64,000 nucleotides of DNA from Pseudocitrobacter faecalis (GTDB lineage: Bacteria; Pseudomonadota; Gammaproteobacteria; Enterobacterales; Enterobacteriaceae), in contig QNRL01000009.1 in NCBI GenBank assembly GCA_003315335.1, positions 1-64,000 on the forward strand, in the 5' to 3' direction. Numbering within the stretch: the stretch's first letter is position 1; each line of letters starts with the position of its first letter. Shown here one piece after another: positions 33,615 to 43,849 of this stretch. The notes under the pieces are model-generated. The model was not told where the DNA came from. It worked only from the letters and a program-made list of their open reading frames with translations, and made no database searches. The translations under genes were made by a program, and so were the position numbers.

Positions 33615-34550
33615 TCACCGCTCCCCCACTTCATCTTTACCCCGCATCCCCTGGTATAACCGGGCGACCTCGACAAAATAATCGGTCAGGTAATTAATAC
33701 ATACCTGCACTTTCAGCGGCAGCTTATCTTTTTCGGTATAAAGCGCGTAAACCGGACGCGGATCGGACTGGTAGCGCGGCAGTAAAATTTCCACTTCGCC
33801 GCGGTTAATCTCTTCTATTACCCACATCAACGGCACGTACGCGATACCTGCCCCCACAGAGAGCCAGCGGCTCAGCGTCATCGGATCGTTCGTCACAAAT
33901 CGTCCCTCTGGAATCAGGCGGGTGGTCAGCCCTTCCGGGGCGATCAGCTCAAATTCATTATCCGGGCGCACACTGTATTCCAGCCATGAATGGTTGGCGA
34001 GGTCGGCCGGTTTCTCGGGAATGCCTGCGTGCTGTAGATAACTTTTGGCCGCGCAGATAACCATTGGCATCGAGCCTAATCGGCGCGAGAAGAGACTGGA
34101 ATCCTGTAACGCACCGACGCGGATCACCACATCAAGGCCATCGGCAATCAGATCCGGTGCCGGAATACCCGTAACCAGATTAACGGTCAGCCCGGTGTAC
34201 TCCTTTAACATCTCCGCAGTGATCCGCGCGAGGACATTTTGTGCCATAGTTGAAGAACATCCGATCCGCAGCGTGCCGATTGGCGTATTGTTAAACGCGT
34301 AGAGCTGTTCATGGACATCTTGTGCTTCAAACAGCATTCGTCGACAGCCCTGGTAATATATTTTGCCGGCTTCTGTGAGGCCTATACTACGCGTGCTGCG
34401 GTTTAACAGCTTAACTTGTAACTCATCTTCCAGCTTTGATACAGTCTGGCTGATGGAAGAGACGCTCATCTGAAGCTGTTTGGCGGCGGCGGTGAACGAG
34501 CCTTGCTCGACCACTTTCGCAAACACGGACATTCGTTTTAGTCGTTCCAT
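33615..34550 (-). CDS. aaeR: LysR-family regulator AaeR
   Basis: A 311-residue LysR-type regulator. The N-terminal winged HTH is at about 1-60 (VVEQGSFTAAAKQLQMSVSSISQTVSKLEDEL); the C-terminal periplasmic-binding-like domain starts near residue 90 (IGTLRIGCSSTMAQNVLARI). In E. coli it activates aaeXAB in response to p-hydroxybenzoate-type aromatic acids. It is divergent from aaeX across 130 bases. A CRP-like site at 34569-34584 lies in that gap. Confidence 0.93.
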   Translation of the reverse strand: MERLKRMSVFAKVVEQGSFTAAAKQLQMSVSSISQTVSKLEDELQVKLLNRSTRSIGLTEAGKIYYQGCRRMLFEAQDVHEQLYAFNNTPIGTLRIGCSSTMAQNVLARITAEMLKEYTGLTVNLVTGIPAPDLIADGLDVVIRVGALQDSSLFSRRLGSMPMVICAAKSYLQHAGIPEKPADLANHSWLEYSVRPDNEFELIAPEGLTTRLIPEGRFVTNDPMTLSRWLSVGAGIAYVPLMWVIEEINRGEVEILLPRYQSDPRPVYALYTEKDKLPLKVQVCINYLTDYFVEVARLYQGMRGKDEVGER

Positions 34551-34568
34551 TATTCACTCTGGCTTAAA

Positions 34569-34584
34569 AGTGATTTAGATCACA
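34569..34584. promoter_or_regulatory. CRP-like site between aaeR and aaeX
   Basis: AGTGA-TTTAGA-TCACA matches the CRP consensus TGTGA-N6-TCACA at nine of ten core positions. It sits 19 bases upstream of the aaeR start and 97 upstream of aaeX, so it could repress aaeR and/or activate aaeXAB. Seen by eye; no promoter was mapped. Confidence 0.6.
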
Positions 34585-34680
34585 CAATATAGATAACGGC
34601 ATAACAGTTACGTTAATATACTGTTAGCTGAATAATTAAAGCGCACTCTCACCTGCACGCTAGTCTAAACCAAGGTCAAC

Positions 34681-34884
34681 ATGAGTCTGTTTCCTGTCAT
34701 TGTGATTTTCGGCCTGTCATTCCCGCCGATCTTCTTTGAGTTGCTATTGTCGCTCGCCATCTTCTGGGGGGTGAGGCGACTGCTTATTCCAACCGGTATC
34801 TATGACTTTGTCTGGCACCCTGCGCTGTTCAATACGGCATTGTATTGCTGTCTTTTTTATCTGATATCACGTTTGTTCGTTTGA
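34681..34884 (+). CDS. aaeX: Small membrane protein AaeX
   Basis: A 67-residue DUF1656 protein with two hydrophobic helices (about 4-33 and 46-66). It is the first gene of aaeXAB, 7 bases ahead of aaeA. It is conserved next to AaeA/AaeB-type pumps but not required for efflux in reports I recall; its role is not known. Confidence 0.92.
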   Translation: MSLFPVIVIFGLSFPPIFFELLLSLAIFWGVRRLLIPTGIYDFVWHPALFNTALYCCLFYLISRLFV

Positions 34885-34891
34885 GGTAGAT

Positions 34892-35824
34892 GTGAAAACG
34901 CTAATAAGAAAAATCTCCCGTACAGCCATCACACTGATACTGGTTATTCTGGCTTTTATCGCCATTTTCCGCGCCTGGGTGTACTACACCGAGTCGCCGT
35001 GGACGCGTGACGCGCGTTTCAGCGCCGACGTGGTCGCCATCGCGCCCGATGTCTCCGGGTTGATTACGCAGGTAAATGTCAAGGATAACCAACTGGTTAA
35101 TAAAGACCAGGTATTGTTCACGATTGACCAGCCACGTTATCAGAAAGCGCTGGAAGAAGCTGAAGCAGATGTGGCGTATTACAAAGCGCTCGCCAGCGAG
35201 AAGCGCCGCGAAGCCGGACGTCGTAACCAGTTAGGCATTCAGGCGATGTCGCGTGAGGAGATCGACCAGGCCAACAACGTCCTGCAAACCGTTGAGCATC
35301 AGTTAGCCAAGGCACAGGCGACACGCGACCTTGCGCGCCTCGACCTTGACCGCACCGTTATTCGCGCACCGGCGGCGGGCTGGGTAACTAACCTCAACGT
35401 CTTCAACGGCGAATTTATTACCCGTGGCTCCACGGCGGTCGCACTGGTGAAAAAGAATTCGTTCTACGTGCTGGCCTACCTGGAAGAAACCAAGCTGGAA
35501 GGCGTGCGTAAAGGCTATCGTGCGGAAGTCACCCCGCTTGGCAGCAACCGTATTATCAAAGGCACCGTCGATAGTATCGCGGCGGGCGTAACCAACGCCA
35601 GCAGCAGCAATGACGCGAAAGGCATGGCGACCATTGATTCCAACCTTGAATGGGTGCGTCTGGCGCAGCGTGTGCCGGTACGCATTCATCTTGATGAGCA
35701 GCAGGATAACATCTGGCCTGCCGGGACAACCGCAACGGTGGTGATTACCGGTGAAAAAGACCGGGACGCGCAGAACATGACCTTCTTCCAGAAACTGGCG
35801 CTGCGTCTGCGTGAGTTCGGTTAA
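34892..35824 (+). CDS. aaeA: Aromatic carboxylic acid efflux, membrane-fusion protein AaeA
   Basis: A 310-residue HlyD-family adaptor starting with GTG at 34892, preceded by GAGGTAG. One N-terminal helix (about 12-31), a lipoyl half-motif ([23 protein letters not shown]), an alpha-hairpin (about 85-155) and the second half ([22 protein letters not shown]) are visible. It pairs with AaeB to export p-hydroxybenzoate and similar acids as a metabolic relief valve. Five bases separate it from aaeB. Confidence 0.95.
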   Translation: MKTLIRKISRTAITLILVILAFIAIFRAWVYYTESPWTRDARFSADVVAIAPDVSGLITQVNVKDNQLVNKDQVLFTIDQPRYQKALEEAEADVAYYKALASEKRREAGRRNQLGIQAMSREEIDQANNVLQTVEHQLAKAQATRDLARLDLDRTVIRAPAAGWVTNLNVFNGEFITRGSTAVALVKKNSFYVLAYLEETKLEGVRKGYRAEVTPLGSNRIIKGTVDSIAAGVTNASSSNDAKGMATIDSNLEWVRLAQRVPVRIHLDEQQDNIWPAGTTATVVITGEKDRDAQNMTFFQKLALRLREFG

Positions 35825-35829
35825 TCGTT

Positions 35830-37797
35830 ATGGGTATTTTTAGCATTGCCAATCAGCACATTCGCTTTGCCATTAAACTGGCATGCGCGATTGTGCTGGC
35901 GCTGTTTGTCGGTTTCCACTTTGAGCTGGAAACGCCGCGCTGGGCGGTTCTGACGGCGGCGATCGTCGCGGCAGGGCCAGCATTTGCCGCCGGTGGCGAG
36001 CCCTATTCCGGCGCTATACGCTATCGCGGGATGCTGCGTATTATCGGAACCTTTATCGGCTGTATCGCGGCGTTAACCATCATTATCGTGATGATCCGCG
36101 CGCCGCTCCTGATGATTCTGGTGTGCTGCATCTGGGCCGGTTTTTGTACCTGGCTCTCCTCGCTGGTCCGCGTCGAAAACTCCTACGCGTGGGGGCTGGC
36201 GGGCTATACAGCGCTAATTATTGTTATCACTATTCAGACCGAACCACTCCTCACGCCGCAATTTGCGGTCGAGCGCTGTAGTGAGATCGTCATTGGTATC
36301 GTCTGCGCGATCATGGCCGATCTGCTTTTCTCGCCGCGATCGATCAAAAAAGAGATCGACCTTGAACTGGATAATCTACTTATCGATCAATATCGCCTGA
36401 TGCAGTTGTGTATTAAGCACGGCGACAGTGAAGAAGTTGACCGCGCCTGGAGCGGGCTGGTGCGCCGCACGGCGGCTTTGGGGGGGATGCGCAGCAACCT
36501 GAGCATGGAATCTTCCCGCTGGTCTCGTGCGAATCGCCGTTTAAAGGCGCTGAACACGGTTTCCCTGACCATGATTACCCAGGCTTGCGAAACCTACATT
36601 ATTCAGAACACGCGCCCGGAAACGGTTACTGATGACTATCGCGAGCTCTTCGCCGAGCCGGTGGAGACCGTACAGGATGTACATCGTCAGTTAAAACGCA
36701 TGCGTCGTGTGATGGCCTGGACAGGTGAACACGGTACGCCGGTAACGATTTATGGTTGGGTAGGCACGGCGACGCGCTACCTGCTGCTGAAGCGCGGCGT
36801 AATTGGCAATACCAAAATCAGCGCCCGCGAAGAAGAAATTCTTCAGGACGAAGTGGTGGTGAAAGCCGAGTCAGCCGAACGCCATCATGCGATGGTTAAC
36901 TTCTGGCGTACGACGGTCTCCTGCGTGCTGGGCACGCTCTTCTGGCTGTGGACAGGCTGGACATCTGGCAGCGGGGCGATGGTAATGATTGCGGTGGTCA
37001 CCTCGCTGGCGATGCGTTTACCAAACCCTCGCATGGTCGCTGTCGACTTCCTTTACGGCACGCTGCTGGCGCTGCCGCTGGGAACGCTCTTCTTCCTGGT
37101 GATCATTCCCTCCACGCAGCAAAGCATGCTATTACTCTGTATCAGCCTTGCAGTGCTGGCGTTCTTTATTGGTATCGAGGTGCAGAAACGGCGGCTGGGG
37201 TCGCTGGGTGCGCTGGCGAGCACAATTAACATTATCGTGCTCGATAACCCGATGACGTTTGAGTTCAGTAAGTTTCTCGACAGCGCCCTGGGCCAGCTGG
37301 TGGGCTGTTTCCTGGCGCTGATGGTGATTATGCTGATTCGCGATAATTCGCGTGAACGCACGGGCCGCGTGCTGCTGAACCAGTTTGTGTCGGCTGCGGT
37401 TTCTGCAATGACGACTAACTCTGCGCGTCGTAAAGAGAACCATCTGCCGGCGCTCTATCAGCAACTCTTCCTGTTACTGAATAAATTCCCTGACGATATC
37501 GCTAAATTTCGCCTGGCGTTGTCGCTGATTATTGCGCACCAGCGTCTGCGTGATGCGCCAGTGCCGGTGAATCAGGATCTCTCTGAGTTTCACCGCCAGC
37601 TCAGACGCACGGCGGACAGCGTGATCTCCGCAGGCAGCGATGATAAGCGTCGCCGCTATTTCCTGCGTTTATTGGAAGAGTTAGATATTTATCAGGAAAA
37701 ATTGCGTATCTGGGATGCCTCGCCGCAGGTCACCGAACCGGTTGGTCGGCTGGTGGCGATGCTGCATAAGTATCAGAGCGCACTGACGAACAGCTAG
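35830..37797 (+). CDS. aaeB: Aromatic carboxylic acid efflux pump AaeB
   Basis: A 655-residue inner-membrane protein of the FUSC/AaeB family, with two blocks of about five to six helices (about 11-165 and 360-505), each followed by a cytoplasmic domain. It works with AaeA. The C-terminal cytoplasmic part contains many Arg/Leu repeats and ends [13 protein letters not shown] strong terminator lies 30 bases further. Length matches E. coli AaeB. Confidence 0.95.
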   Translation: MGIFSIANQHIRFAIKLACAIVLALFVGFHFELETPRWAVLTAAIVAAGPAFAAGGEPYSGAIRYRGMLRIIGTFIGCIAALTIIIVMIRAPLLMILVCCIWAGFCTWLSSLVRVENSYAWGLAGYTALIIVITIQTEPLLTPQFAVERCSEIVIGIVCAIMADLLFSPRSIKKEIDLELDNLLIDQYRLMQLCIKHGDSEEVDRAWSGLVRRTAALGGMRSNLSMESSRWSRANRRLKALNTVSLTMITQACETYIIQNTRPETVTDDYRELFAEPVETVQDVHRQLKRMRRVMAWTGEHGTPVTIYGWVGTATRYLLLKRGVIGNTKISAREEEILQDEVVVKAESAERHHAMVNFWRTTVSCVLGTLFWLWTGWTSGSGAMVMIAVVTSLAMRLPNPRMVAVDFLYGTLLALPLGTLFFLVIIPSTQQSMLLLCISLAVLAFFIGIEVQKRRLGSLGALASTINIIVLDNPMTFEFSKFLDSALGQLVGCFLALMVIMLIRDNSRERTGRVLLNQFVSAAVSAMTTNSARRKENHLPALYQQLFLLLNKFPDDIAKFRLALSLIIAHQRLRDAPVPVNQDLSEFHRQLRRTADSVISAGSDDKRRRYFLRLLEELDIYQEKLRIWDASPQVTEPVGRLVAMLHKYQSALTNS

Positions 37798-37827
37798 CAA
37801 TCCCCAATCACATTTATCTTCCAGTCA

Positions 37828-37856
37828 AAGCCGACGCCCTCAGCGTCGGTTTTTTT
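37828..37856 (+). terminator. Terminator of aaeXAB
   Basis: A 7-bp stem CCGACGC/GCGTCGG with loop CCTCA, followed by seven T residues. It lies 30 bases past the aaeB stop in the correct orientation. Confidence 0.9.
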
Positions 37857-37907
37857 ATCGCTATACTTAGAGGCGGATAATAGCGGCGGGAAAATGGAGG
37901 GCGGGCG

Positions 37908-38183
37908 ATGGAAGTCTATTCTTTTGATTTTGATGAAATAGAGAATCAGGGTGATTTTTACCGGGAGTTCACACGCCTCTTCACACTCAAGAGCGGGCTG
38001 GTTCACGATCTCGATTCATTGTGGGATGTGGTGACCGGCAGCCAGCTCCCGCTGCCCCTGGAGATAGAGTTCCTACATCTCGATGAGAAGCAGAAGCGGC
38101 GCTACGGTGCGCTGATACTGCTATTTGATGAAGCTGAGGAAGAGCTGGAAGGGATGCTGCGCTTTAACCTTTCGCGGACATAA
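37908..38183 (+). CDS. yhcO: Barstar-family protein YhcO
   Basis: A 91-residue acidic protein with the barstar (RNase inhibitor) fold: [11 protein letters not shown] (about 35-45) corresponds to the conserved barstar helix region, and EEAEEELEG forms an acidic C-terminal helix. ATG at 37908 has GGAGG eight bases upstream. No barnase-like RNase lies beside it; a genomic target elsewhere, or another function, is possible. It is convergent with the yhcN gene at 38236. Confidence 0.87.
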   Translation: MEVYSFDFDEIENQGDFYREFTRLFTLKSGLVHDLDSLWDVVTGSQLPLPLEIEFLHLDEKQKRRYGALILLFDEAEEELEGMLRFNLSRT

Positions 38184-38229
38184 AAAAGCCCCCGCGTAAT
38201 GGCGGGGGCAAGTCGTCGGACAAGACGAC
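38182..38229 (-). terminator. Terminator of the first yhcN gene, with a second hairpin
   Basis: Beyond the yhcN stop at 38236, the minus strand first forms GTCGTC/GACGAC (38212-38229) and then an 8-bp GC-rich stem GCCCCCGC/GCGGGGGC (38188-38209) with six A bases on its left, which read as a U tract. The inner structure is a good intrinsic terminator; the outer hairpin may protect the transcript's 3' end. Confidence 0.85.
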
Positions 38230-38235
38230 GAGGGT

Positions 38236-38499
38236 TTATTTGTACAGTTCTGCTGTGGCGTGCCAGGTATTACCGGAACGCGCTTCAATAATGCGGTAGC
38301 CGCTTGCGCCTTCTTTTGCTGCTTTAGCTGATAATGCGCTATTCATATCCATCGGAGAACTCCCGACCTGGGATACGGAAACGGTGCCCATAGATTGCAG
38401 GCTCTGTGCTTGCTCTGCACTAATTTGCTCAGCTGCGCTGGCACCAAAAGAGAGAACAGAAGCCAGACCCAAAGAAGCGATGATCATTGCGTTTTTCAT
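38236..38499 (-). CDS. yhcN: YhcN/BhsA-type periplasmic protein (DUF1471), copy 1
   Basis: An 87-residue secreted protein. The signal peptide is MKNAMIIASLGLASVLSFGASA, cleaved near AEQI. The mature DUF1471 domain ends with YRIIEARSGNTWHATAELYK. ATG at 38499 is chosen because the upstream in-frame extension to 38544 does not look like a signal peptide. E. coli YhcN is linked to acid and peroxide stress and biofilm formation. A second, diverged copy lies 107 bases upstream on the same strand. Confidence 0.9.
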   Translation of the reverse strand: MKNAMIIASLGLASVLSFGASAAEQISAEQAQSLQSMGTVSVSQVGSSPMDMNSALSAKAAKEGASGYRIIEARSGNTWHATAELYK

Positions 38500-38606
38500 A
38501 ATTTTTACTCCACCATGTGCGACAGCGGTGAGAGGAGAAAACATGGCTTCCTGGACCGCTGTAGAAAATATTTTTACCTAAATCTTACTCACTTACTAAA
38601 TCGAAC

Positions 38607-38870
38607 TTATTTGTACAGTTCAGCCGTTGCGTGCCAGTGGTCACCGGTACGTGCTTCGATGATGCGGTAAGAAGAGGCACCCTGTTCTTCCGCTTTCTTG
38701 TTCAGCATCTCATGCATATCCATCGGAGAAGAACCGACTGCACCGACGGAAATCGTGCCGATAGCCTGGCGATTTTGCGCTTGATCGCTGTTGATAGAGT
38801 CAGCGGCGAAGGCGCCAAAAGAGATAACGGAAAGGATGCTCAGAGCGGCTACAGTTGTTTTGATTTTCAT
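38607..38870 (-). CDS. yhcN: YhcN/BhsA-type periplasmic protein (DUF1471), copy 2
   Basis: A second 87-residue DUF1471 protein, signal peptide MKIKTTVAALSILSVISFGAFA. It shares SSPMDM, the YRIIEAR core and the HATAELYK ending with copy 1 but differs at many other positions, so the duplication is not recent. Both copies have the same length. I cannot say by eye which corresponds to E. coli yhcN. Each has its own upstream gap and probably its own promoter. Confidence 0.88.
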   Translation of the reverse strand: MKIKTTVAALSILSVISFGAFAADSINSDQAQNRQAIGTISVGAVGSSPMDMHEMLNKKAEEQGASSYRIIEARTGDHWHATAELYK

Positions 38871-39246
38871 GATCTACACCTCGTCGAATTATTTAAAGGG
38901 TCTTTGTTTTGTGACCCTCATCACGAAATTAAGTATACACTAATCACATCTAAAATTAATACCAGACTAATGGTTTCAAGCGTAAATCTGTTTTAAAGGA
39001 TTTATTTTTTATGACTAAATGAAATAAAAAATGGTGTAATAGTGCTATTTCCTTAGATGTATTCTAAGAAAATCATATGGATAGCGTGATTTGATTTTTC
39101 GTGCGATTTTGCATGGATGCATTCACTGGAACTATGGGTTTAATCGATTTTTAGCACTTAATGCAAAATAGGGATTGGCAGAACATCGGGGAAACGAAGC
39201 GGCAGAAAAGAATTATCCTCTGGCCAGCGACCAGAGGAAAGGGGGA
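38871..39246. other. Intergenic region between yhcN copy 2 and argR
   Basis: An AT-rich 376-base stretch that must hold the yhcN copy 2 promoter (minus strand) and the argR 3' end. The only clear structure is the hairpin CCTCTGG/CCAGAGG at 39217-39237. A reading frame of 95 codons on the plus strand overlaps argR and has no protein-like features. Confidence 0.5.
39217..39237 (-). terminator. Probable terminator of argR
   Basis: A 7-bp stem CCTCTGG/CCAGAGG with a seven-base loop, 10 bases past the argR stop. On the minus strand it is followed by ATAATTCTTTTC, a weak U tract, so termination efficiency is uncertain. Confidence 0.6.
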
Positions 39247-39720
<474 letters not shown>

Positions 39721-39742
39721 TCACCCGTATATGGTGATGAAA

Positions 39743-39780
39743 TTAACATTATTATGCATATAAATGCATTTTTATGCAAA
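39743..39780 (-). promoter_or_regulatory. Tandem ARG boxes of argR
   Basis: Two 18-bp boxes separated by 2 bp. On the minus strand the first core is TGCATAAAAATGCA (39765-39778), 12 of 14 matches to the consensus TGAATWWWWATTCA; the second, TGCATAATAATGTT (39745-39758), is weaker. The centre-to-centre spacing is 20 bp, which I recall as the special spacing of the E. coli argR operator (other arg operators have 21). It implies autorepression. Confidence 0.75.
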
Positions 39781-39884
39781 TAATCTGCAAAAAAGGCGGA
39801 TAATAATCGCGAGAAGGGGCGGATCTTAGCAAAATTTACTATTAATAAACATGCCTATATCACGCCCTGCAAATAAGGTTAAAA

Positions 39885-39899
39885 GTAAATTAAATGTTA
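39885..39899 (+). promoter_or_regulatory. ArcA-box upstream of mdh
   Basis: GTAAATTAAATGTTA matches the 15-base ArcA consensus GTTAATTAAATGTTA at 14 positions. mdh is a known target of ArcA repression under low oxygen. The site is about 275 bases upstream of the mdh start, so its position relative to the promoter is unknown. The cognate sensor gene arcB is at the end of this window. Confidence 0.65.
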
Positions 39900-40132
39900 T
39901 GAAAATGATGTTGTTTTAACCAGATCACTGGTTATAGTTTAAGGGATAGTTGATGTGGATTTGGTTACGTGAAAAAGGCCTTTCCCGGTAAACGAATGAG
40001 CAATTTTGTAGCAAGGCTGCTAAATACCCCTCATTCTGTAAGCAATTAGATTGTAATTATTTACACCGTGAATTAAGGTCGCCGCAACGGAGTATAACAG
40101 GCAGTGCCCTGCGTCGGTTTTGCGGTACATGA

Positions 40133-41113
<981 letters not shown>

Positions 41114-41124
41114 TGTAAAGCATG

Positions 41125-41152
41125 AAAAAAAGGGCCGCGAGGCCCTTTTTTG
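41125..41152. terminator. Bidirectional terminator between mdh and degS
   Basis: An 11-bp perfect stem AAAAAAGGGCC/GGCCCTTTTTT with tetraloop GCGA. Both arms carry A/T tracts, so it can end mdh (plus) and degS (minus). It lies 11 bases from the mdh stop and 6 from the degS stop. Confidence 0.93.
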
Positions 41153-41158
41153 TGTCTG

Positions 41159-42223
41159 TCAGTTCGACGCCGGATACTCCTGAATCGTTACCTTCAGCGT
41201 GAGTTTTTTATCGTCGCGCATCACTTCAACCGGGATTTCCGAACCAGGGCGGATCTCAGCCACCTGATCCATGGTTTCCAGCGCGGAGAGTGCCGGTTTG
41301 CCGTTCACCGACGTGATTACGTCATTTACCTGAATGCCGGCTTGCGCCGCCGGGCCGCCTGCGGTGACTTCGTTTACCACGATCCCCTGGATCTGATCCA
41401 TACCGCCGCCCTGTGCATGCAGCGGGGCGATCTCACGTCCGCCGATCCCAATATAACCACGGATCACGCGGCCATCGCGGATCAGTTTATCCATGATTTT
41501 AGTTGCCAGCTGGAACGGGATGGCGAAGCTTAAGCCTTCCGGCGTTTCGCCATCGTTACTCTTATCGAACGAGAGGGTATTGATACCCATCAGTTCGCCC
41601 AGCGAGTTAATCAGCGCGCCACCGGAGTTACCGTGGTTAATAGAGGCATCTGTTTGCAGGAAATTCTGTCGTCCGGTCGGGTTCAGGCCGATACGCCCGG
41701 TGGCGCTGATAATGCCCTGCGTAATGGTCTGCCCCAGGTTGTAAGGGTTACCAATCGCTAACACCACATCGCCAATGTGCGGTACACGTTTCGGGTTAAT
41801 AGGGATTACCGGCAGGCCGCCGGTGGCGTTAATTTTCAGCACCGCGAGGTCAGTAAGCGTATCGGAGCCGACCAGCAGCGCTTCGAATACGCGTCCATCC
41901 TGTAGCGCGACGATGATTTGGTCAGCATCGTTAATGACATGCTTGTTGGTCACGATATACCCGCGCTCGTCCATAATCACCCCGGAGCCGAGTGTGCGGA
42001 TCTCCAGTTGATTCTGCCCGGTGCTGTTCAGACCACGGTTATAGACGTTAACGACCGCAGGCGCGGCACGGCGCACGGCCTGATTGTAGCTCGCCGGAGA
42101 TTCATCCGAGCTGGTGAGCGTGGTGGTCGCAGTGGTCCACTTACGTAACGAGGGCATTGCGGCCAGCAAAATGCCACCGACAATAAATCCAATTGCGACA
42201 GAACGTAAAAGCTTTGCAAGCAT
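41159..42223 (-). CDS. degS: Site-1 protease DegS
   Basis: A 354-residue membrane-anchored serine protease that cleaves RseA to release sigma-E when unfolded outer-membrane proteins bind its PDZ domain. One N-terminal helix (about 5-24) anchors it; the triad is His95, Asp125 and Ser200 (TNKHVIND, SDTLTDLAVL, HGNSGGAL). A single PDZ domain starts near residue 255. ATG at 42223 (MLAKLLRSVAIG) is chosen; the frame continues 12 codons upstream without conservation. It follows degQ by 87 bases. Confidence 0.96.
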   Translation of the reverse strand: MLAKLLRSVAIGFIVGGILLAAMPSLRKWTTATTTLTSSDESPASYNQAVRRAAPAVVNVYNRGLNSTGQNQLEIRTLGSGVIMDERGYIVTNKHVINDADQIIVALQDGRVFEALLVGSDTLTDLAVLKINATGGLPVIPINPKRVPHIGDVVLAIGNPYNLGQTITQGIISATGRIGLNPTGRQNFLQTDASINHGNSGGALINSLGELMGINTLSFDKSNDGETPEGLSFAIPFQLATKIMDKLIRDGRVIRGYIGIGGREIAPLHAQGGGMDQIQGIVVNEVTAGGPAAQAGIQVNDVITSVNGKPALSALETMDQVAEIRPGSEIPVEVMRDDKKLTLKVTIQEYPASN

Positions 42224-42310
42224 GATCAGGTATCGTTGATGAATAAACGTTCGCAGCATACCACGACTTCGCTGGACATCACACGCTGCGCGATGTCCAG
42301 CGTAAGACGG

Positions 42311-43678
42311 TTAACGCAGTAAGAGATAAATGCTCTCTTCGCCGCGCATTACGTTCAGGGCAATCACTGACGGTTTGGTCTCCAGCACTTTGCGCATATC
42401 CGCGATGGACTGCGTGCGCTGACGGTTAATACCGATGATGACATCATCTTTATGCAGGCCAACCTGCGCCGCTGCGCTGCCTTTTTCCACGTCGCTGATG
42501 ACGATGCCTTTGGTGCCGTCTTTCAACTGACCGTCGCTCAATGACGCCCCCTGAAGCTGCGGGGCGATCATTTCCGCGCTGGCGGTTGCTGAGGTGCTTT
42601 TATCCAGTGTGACTTCGACTTCCAGCGGTTTGCCATCGCGCAGCAGCCCCAGCTTCACTTTTGAGCCGGGTTCGGTGGTAGCAATGCGTGAGCGCAGTTC
42701 AGCAAAGCTGCTCAGCGCTTTGCCATTCAGGCTAACAATCACGTCGCCTGATTTCACGCCCGCTTTCGCCGAGCCGGAGTTTGGCAAGACTTCGCTGACA
42801 AACGCCCCGCGCTGCACATTGAGGTTAAACGCTTTGGCAATATCGGCGCTCATTTCCATGCCGCGAATACCGAGAAGCCCGCGTTTGATTTCGCCAAACT
42901 GAATCAGCTGTTTTGCCAGTATTTGTGCCATATTGCTGGGGATGGCGAAGCCAATCCCGACGCTGCCGCCGCCAGGGGCGAGAATCGCGGTGTTAATGCC
43001 GATCAGCTCGCCGTTGAGGTTCAGCAATGCGCCGCCGGAGTTCCCACGGTTAATTGAGGCATCGGTCTGAATAAAGTTTTCCAGCCCTTCGAGGTTCAGC
43101 CCGCTCCGCCCTAACGCTGAAACAATTCCGGAAGTGGCGGTTTGCCCCAGTCCGAAAGGGTTGCCGACGGCGACGGCGAAATCGCCGACGCGCAGTTTAT
43201 CGGAGTCGGCTATAGCGATTTGTGTGAGCTTACTGCCGCCCTGAATTTGTAGCAGGGCGATGTCGCTCTGATCGTCGCTGCCAATCAGTTTGGCATCGAA
43301 CTCGCGGCCATCATTGAGCTGGATACTGATTTTTTGCGCCTGGCTGATGACGTGGTTGTTGGTTAAGACGTAGCCTTTCGCCGCATCAATGATGACACCA
43401 GACCCTAAGCCTTCGAACGGTTGCGCCGGTTCGTTGCCGCCTTCTTCACCGAAGAATTTTTTTAGCTCTTCCGGCACGCGCTGACTCGGCGTAGCGGTAC
43501 CTTCCACCTGCACGCTGACTACCGCGGGCAGCACTTTTTCCAGCATCGGTGCGAGGCTTGGCAGTGCGCCCTGGCCAGGTACCTGAGTGGGAATCGACGC
43601 GCTGGCCACCTGAGGCACGGCAAAGGACAGGCCGACACTTAACGCTAACGCACTCAACAGCAAAGTTTTTTTATTCAT
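42311..43678 (-). CDS. degQ: Periplasmic serine endoprotease DegQ
   Basis: A 455-residue HtrA-family protease/chaperone. The signal peptide is MNKKTLLLSALALSVGLSFA..., cleaved near ASA (about residue 27). The triad is His109, Asp139 and Ser214 (TNNHVIS, DDQSDIALL, RGNSGGALL), followed by two PDZ domains at about 255-345 and 370-450. It degrades misfolded periplasmic proteins. It is upstream of degS in the same direction; the usual degQ-degS arrangement. Confidence 0.96.
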   Translation of the reverse strand: MNKKTLLLSALALSVGLSFAVPQVASASIPTQVPGQGALPSLAPMLEKVLPAVVSVQVEGTATPSQRVPEELKKFFGEEGGNEPAQPFEGLGSGVIIDAAKGYVLTNNHVISQAQKISIQLNDGREFDAKLIGSDDQSDIALLQIQGGSKLTQIAIADSDKLRVGDFAVAVGNPFGLGQTATSGIVSALGRSGLNLEGLENFIQTDASINRGNSGGALLNLNGELIGINTAILAPGGGSVGIGFAIPSNMAQILAKQLIQFGEIKRGLLGIRGMEMSADIAKAFNLNVQRGAFVSEVLPNSGSAKAGVKSGDVIVSLNGKALSSFAELRSRIATTEPGSKVKLGLLRDGKPLEVEVTLDKSTSATASAEMIAPQLQGASLSDGQLKDGTKGIVISDVEKGSAAAQVGLHKDDVIIGINRQRTQSIADMRKVLETKPSVIALNVMRGEESIYLLLR

Positions 43679-43849
43679 TGGTGCTGGCTCTCATAACCTG
43701 AGGTGTAAGGACAATGCTTCCCGAAACAGACTGATGTTATTGAATTTTTATCGGGGGAACAATGTGGATATTGACTAAATATAGTCGGAGGGGGAGAGAA
43801 GTGACGGGCGCAACGCGTACGCCCGTAAAATAAAAACGTCGTCAGCGGG

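Noticed and set aside
41159-43678. degS and degQ as a recent tandem duplication.
   Set aside because: The two proteins share the protease fold but differ in anchoring, PDZ number and sequence, and the pair is ancient and conserved in the family.
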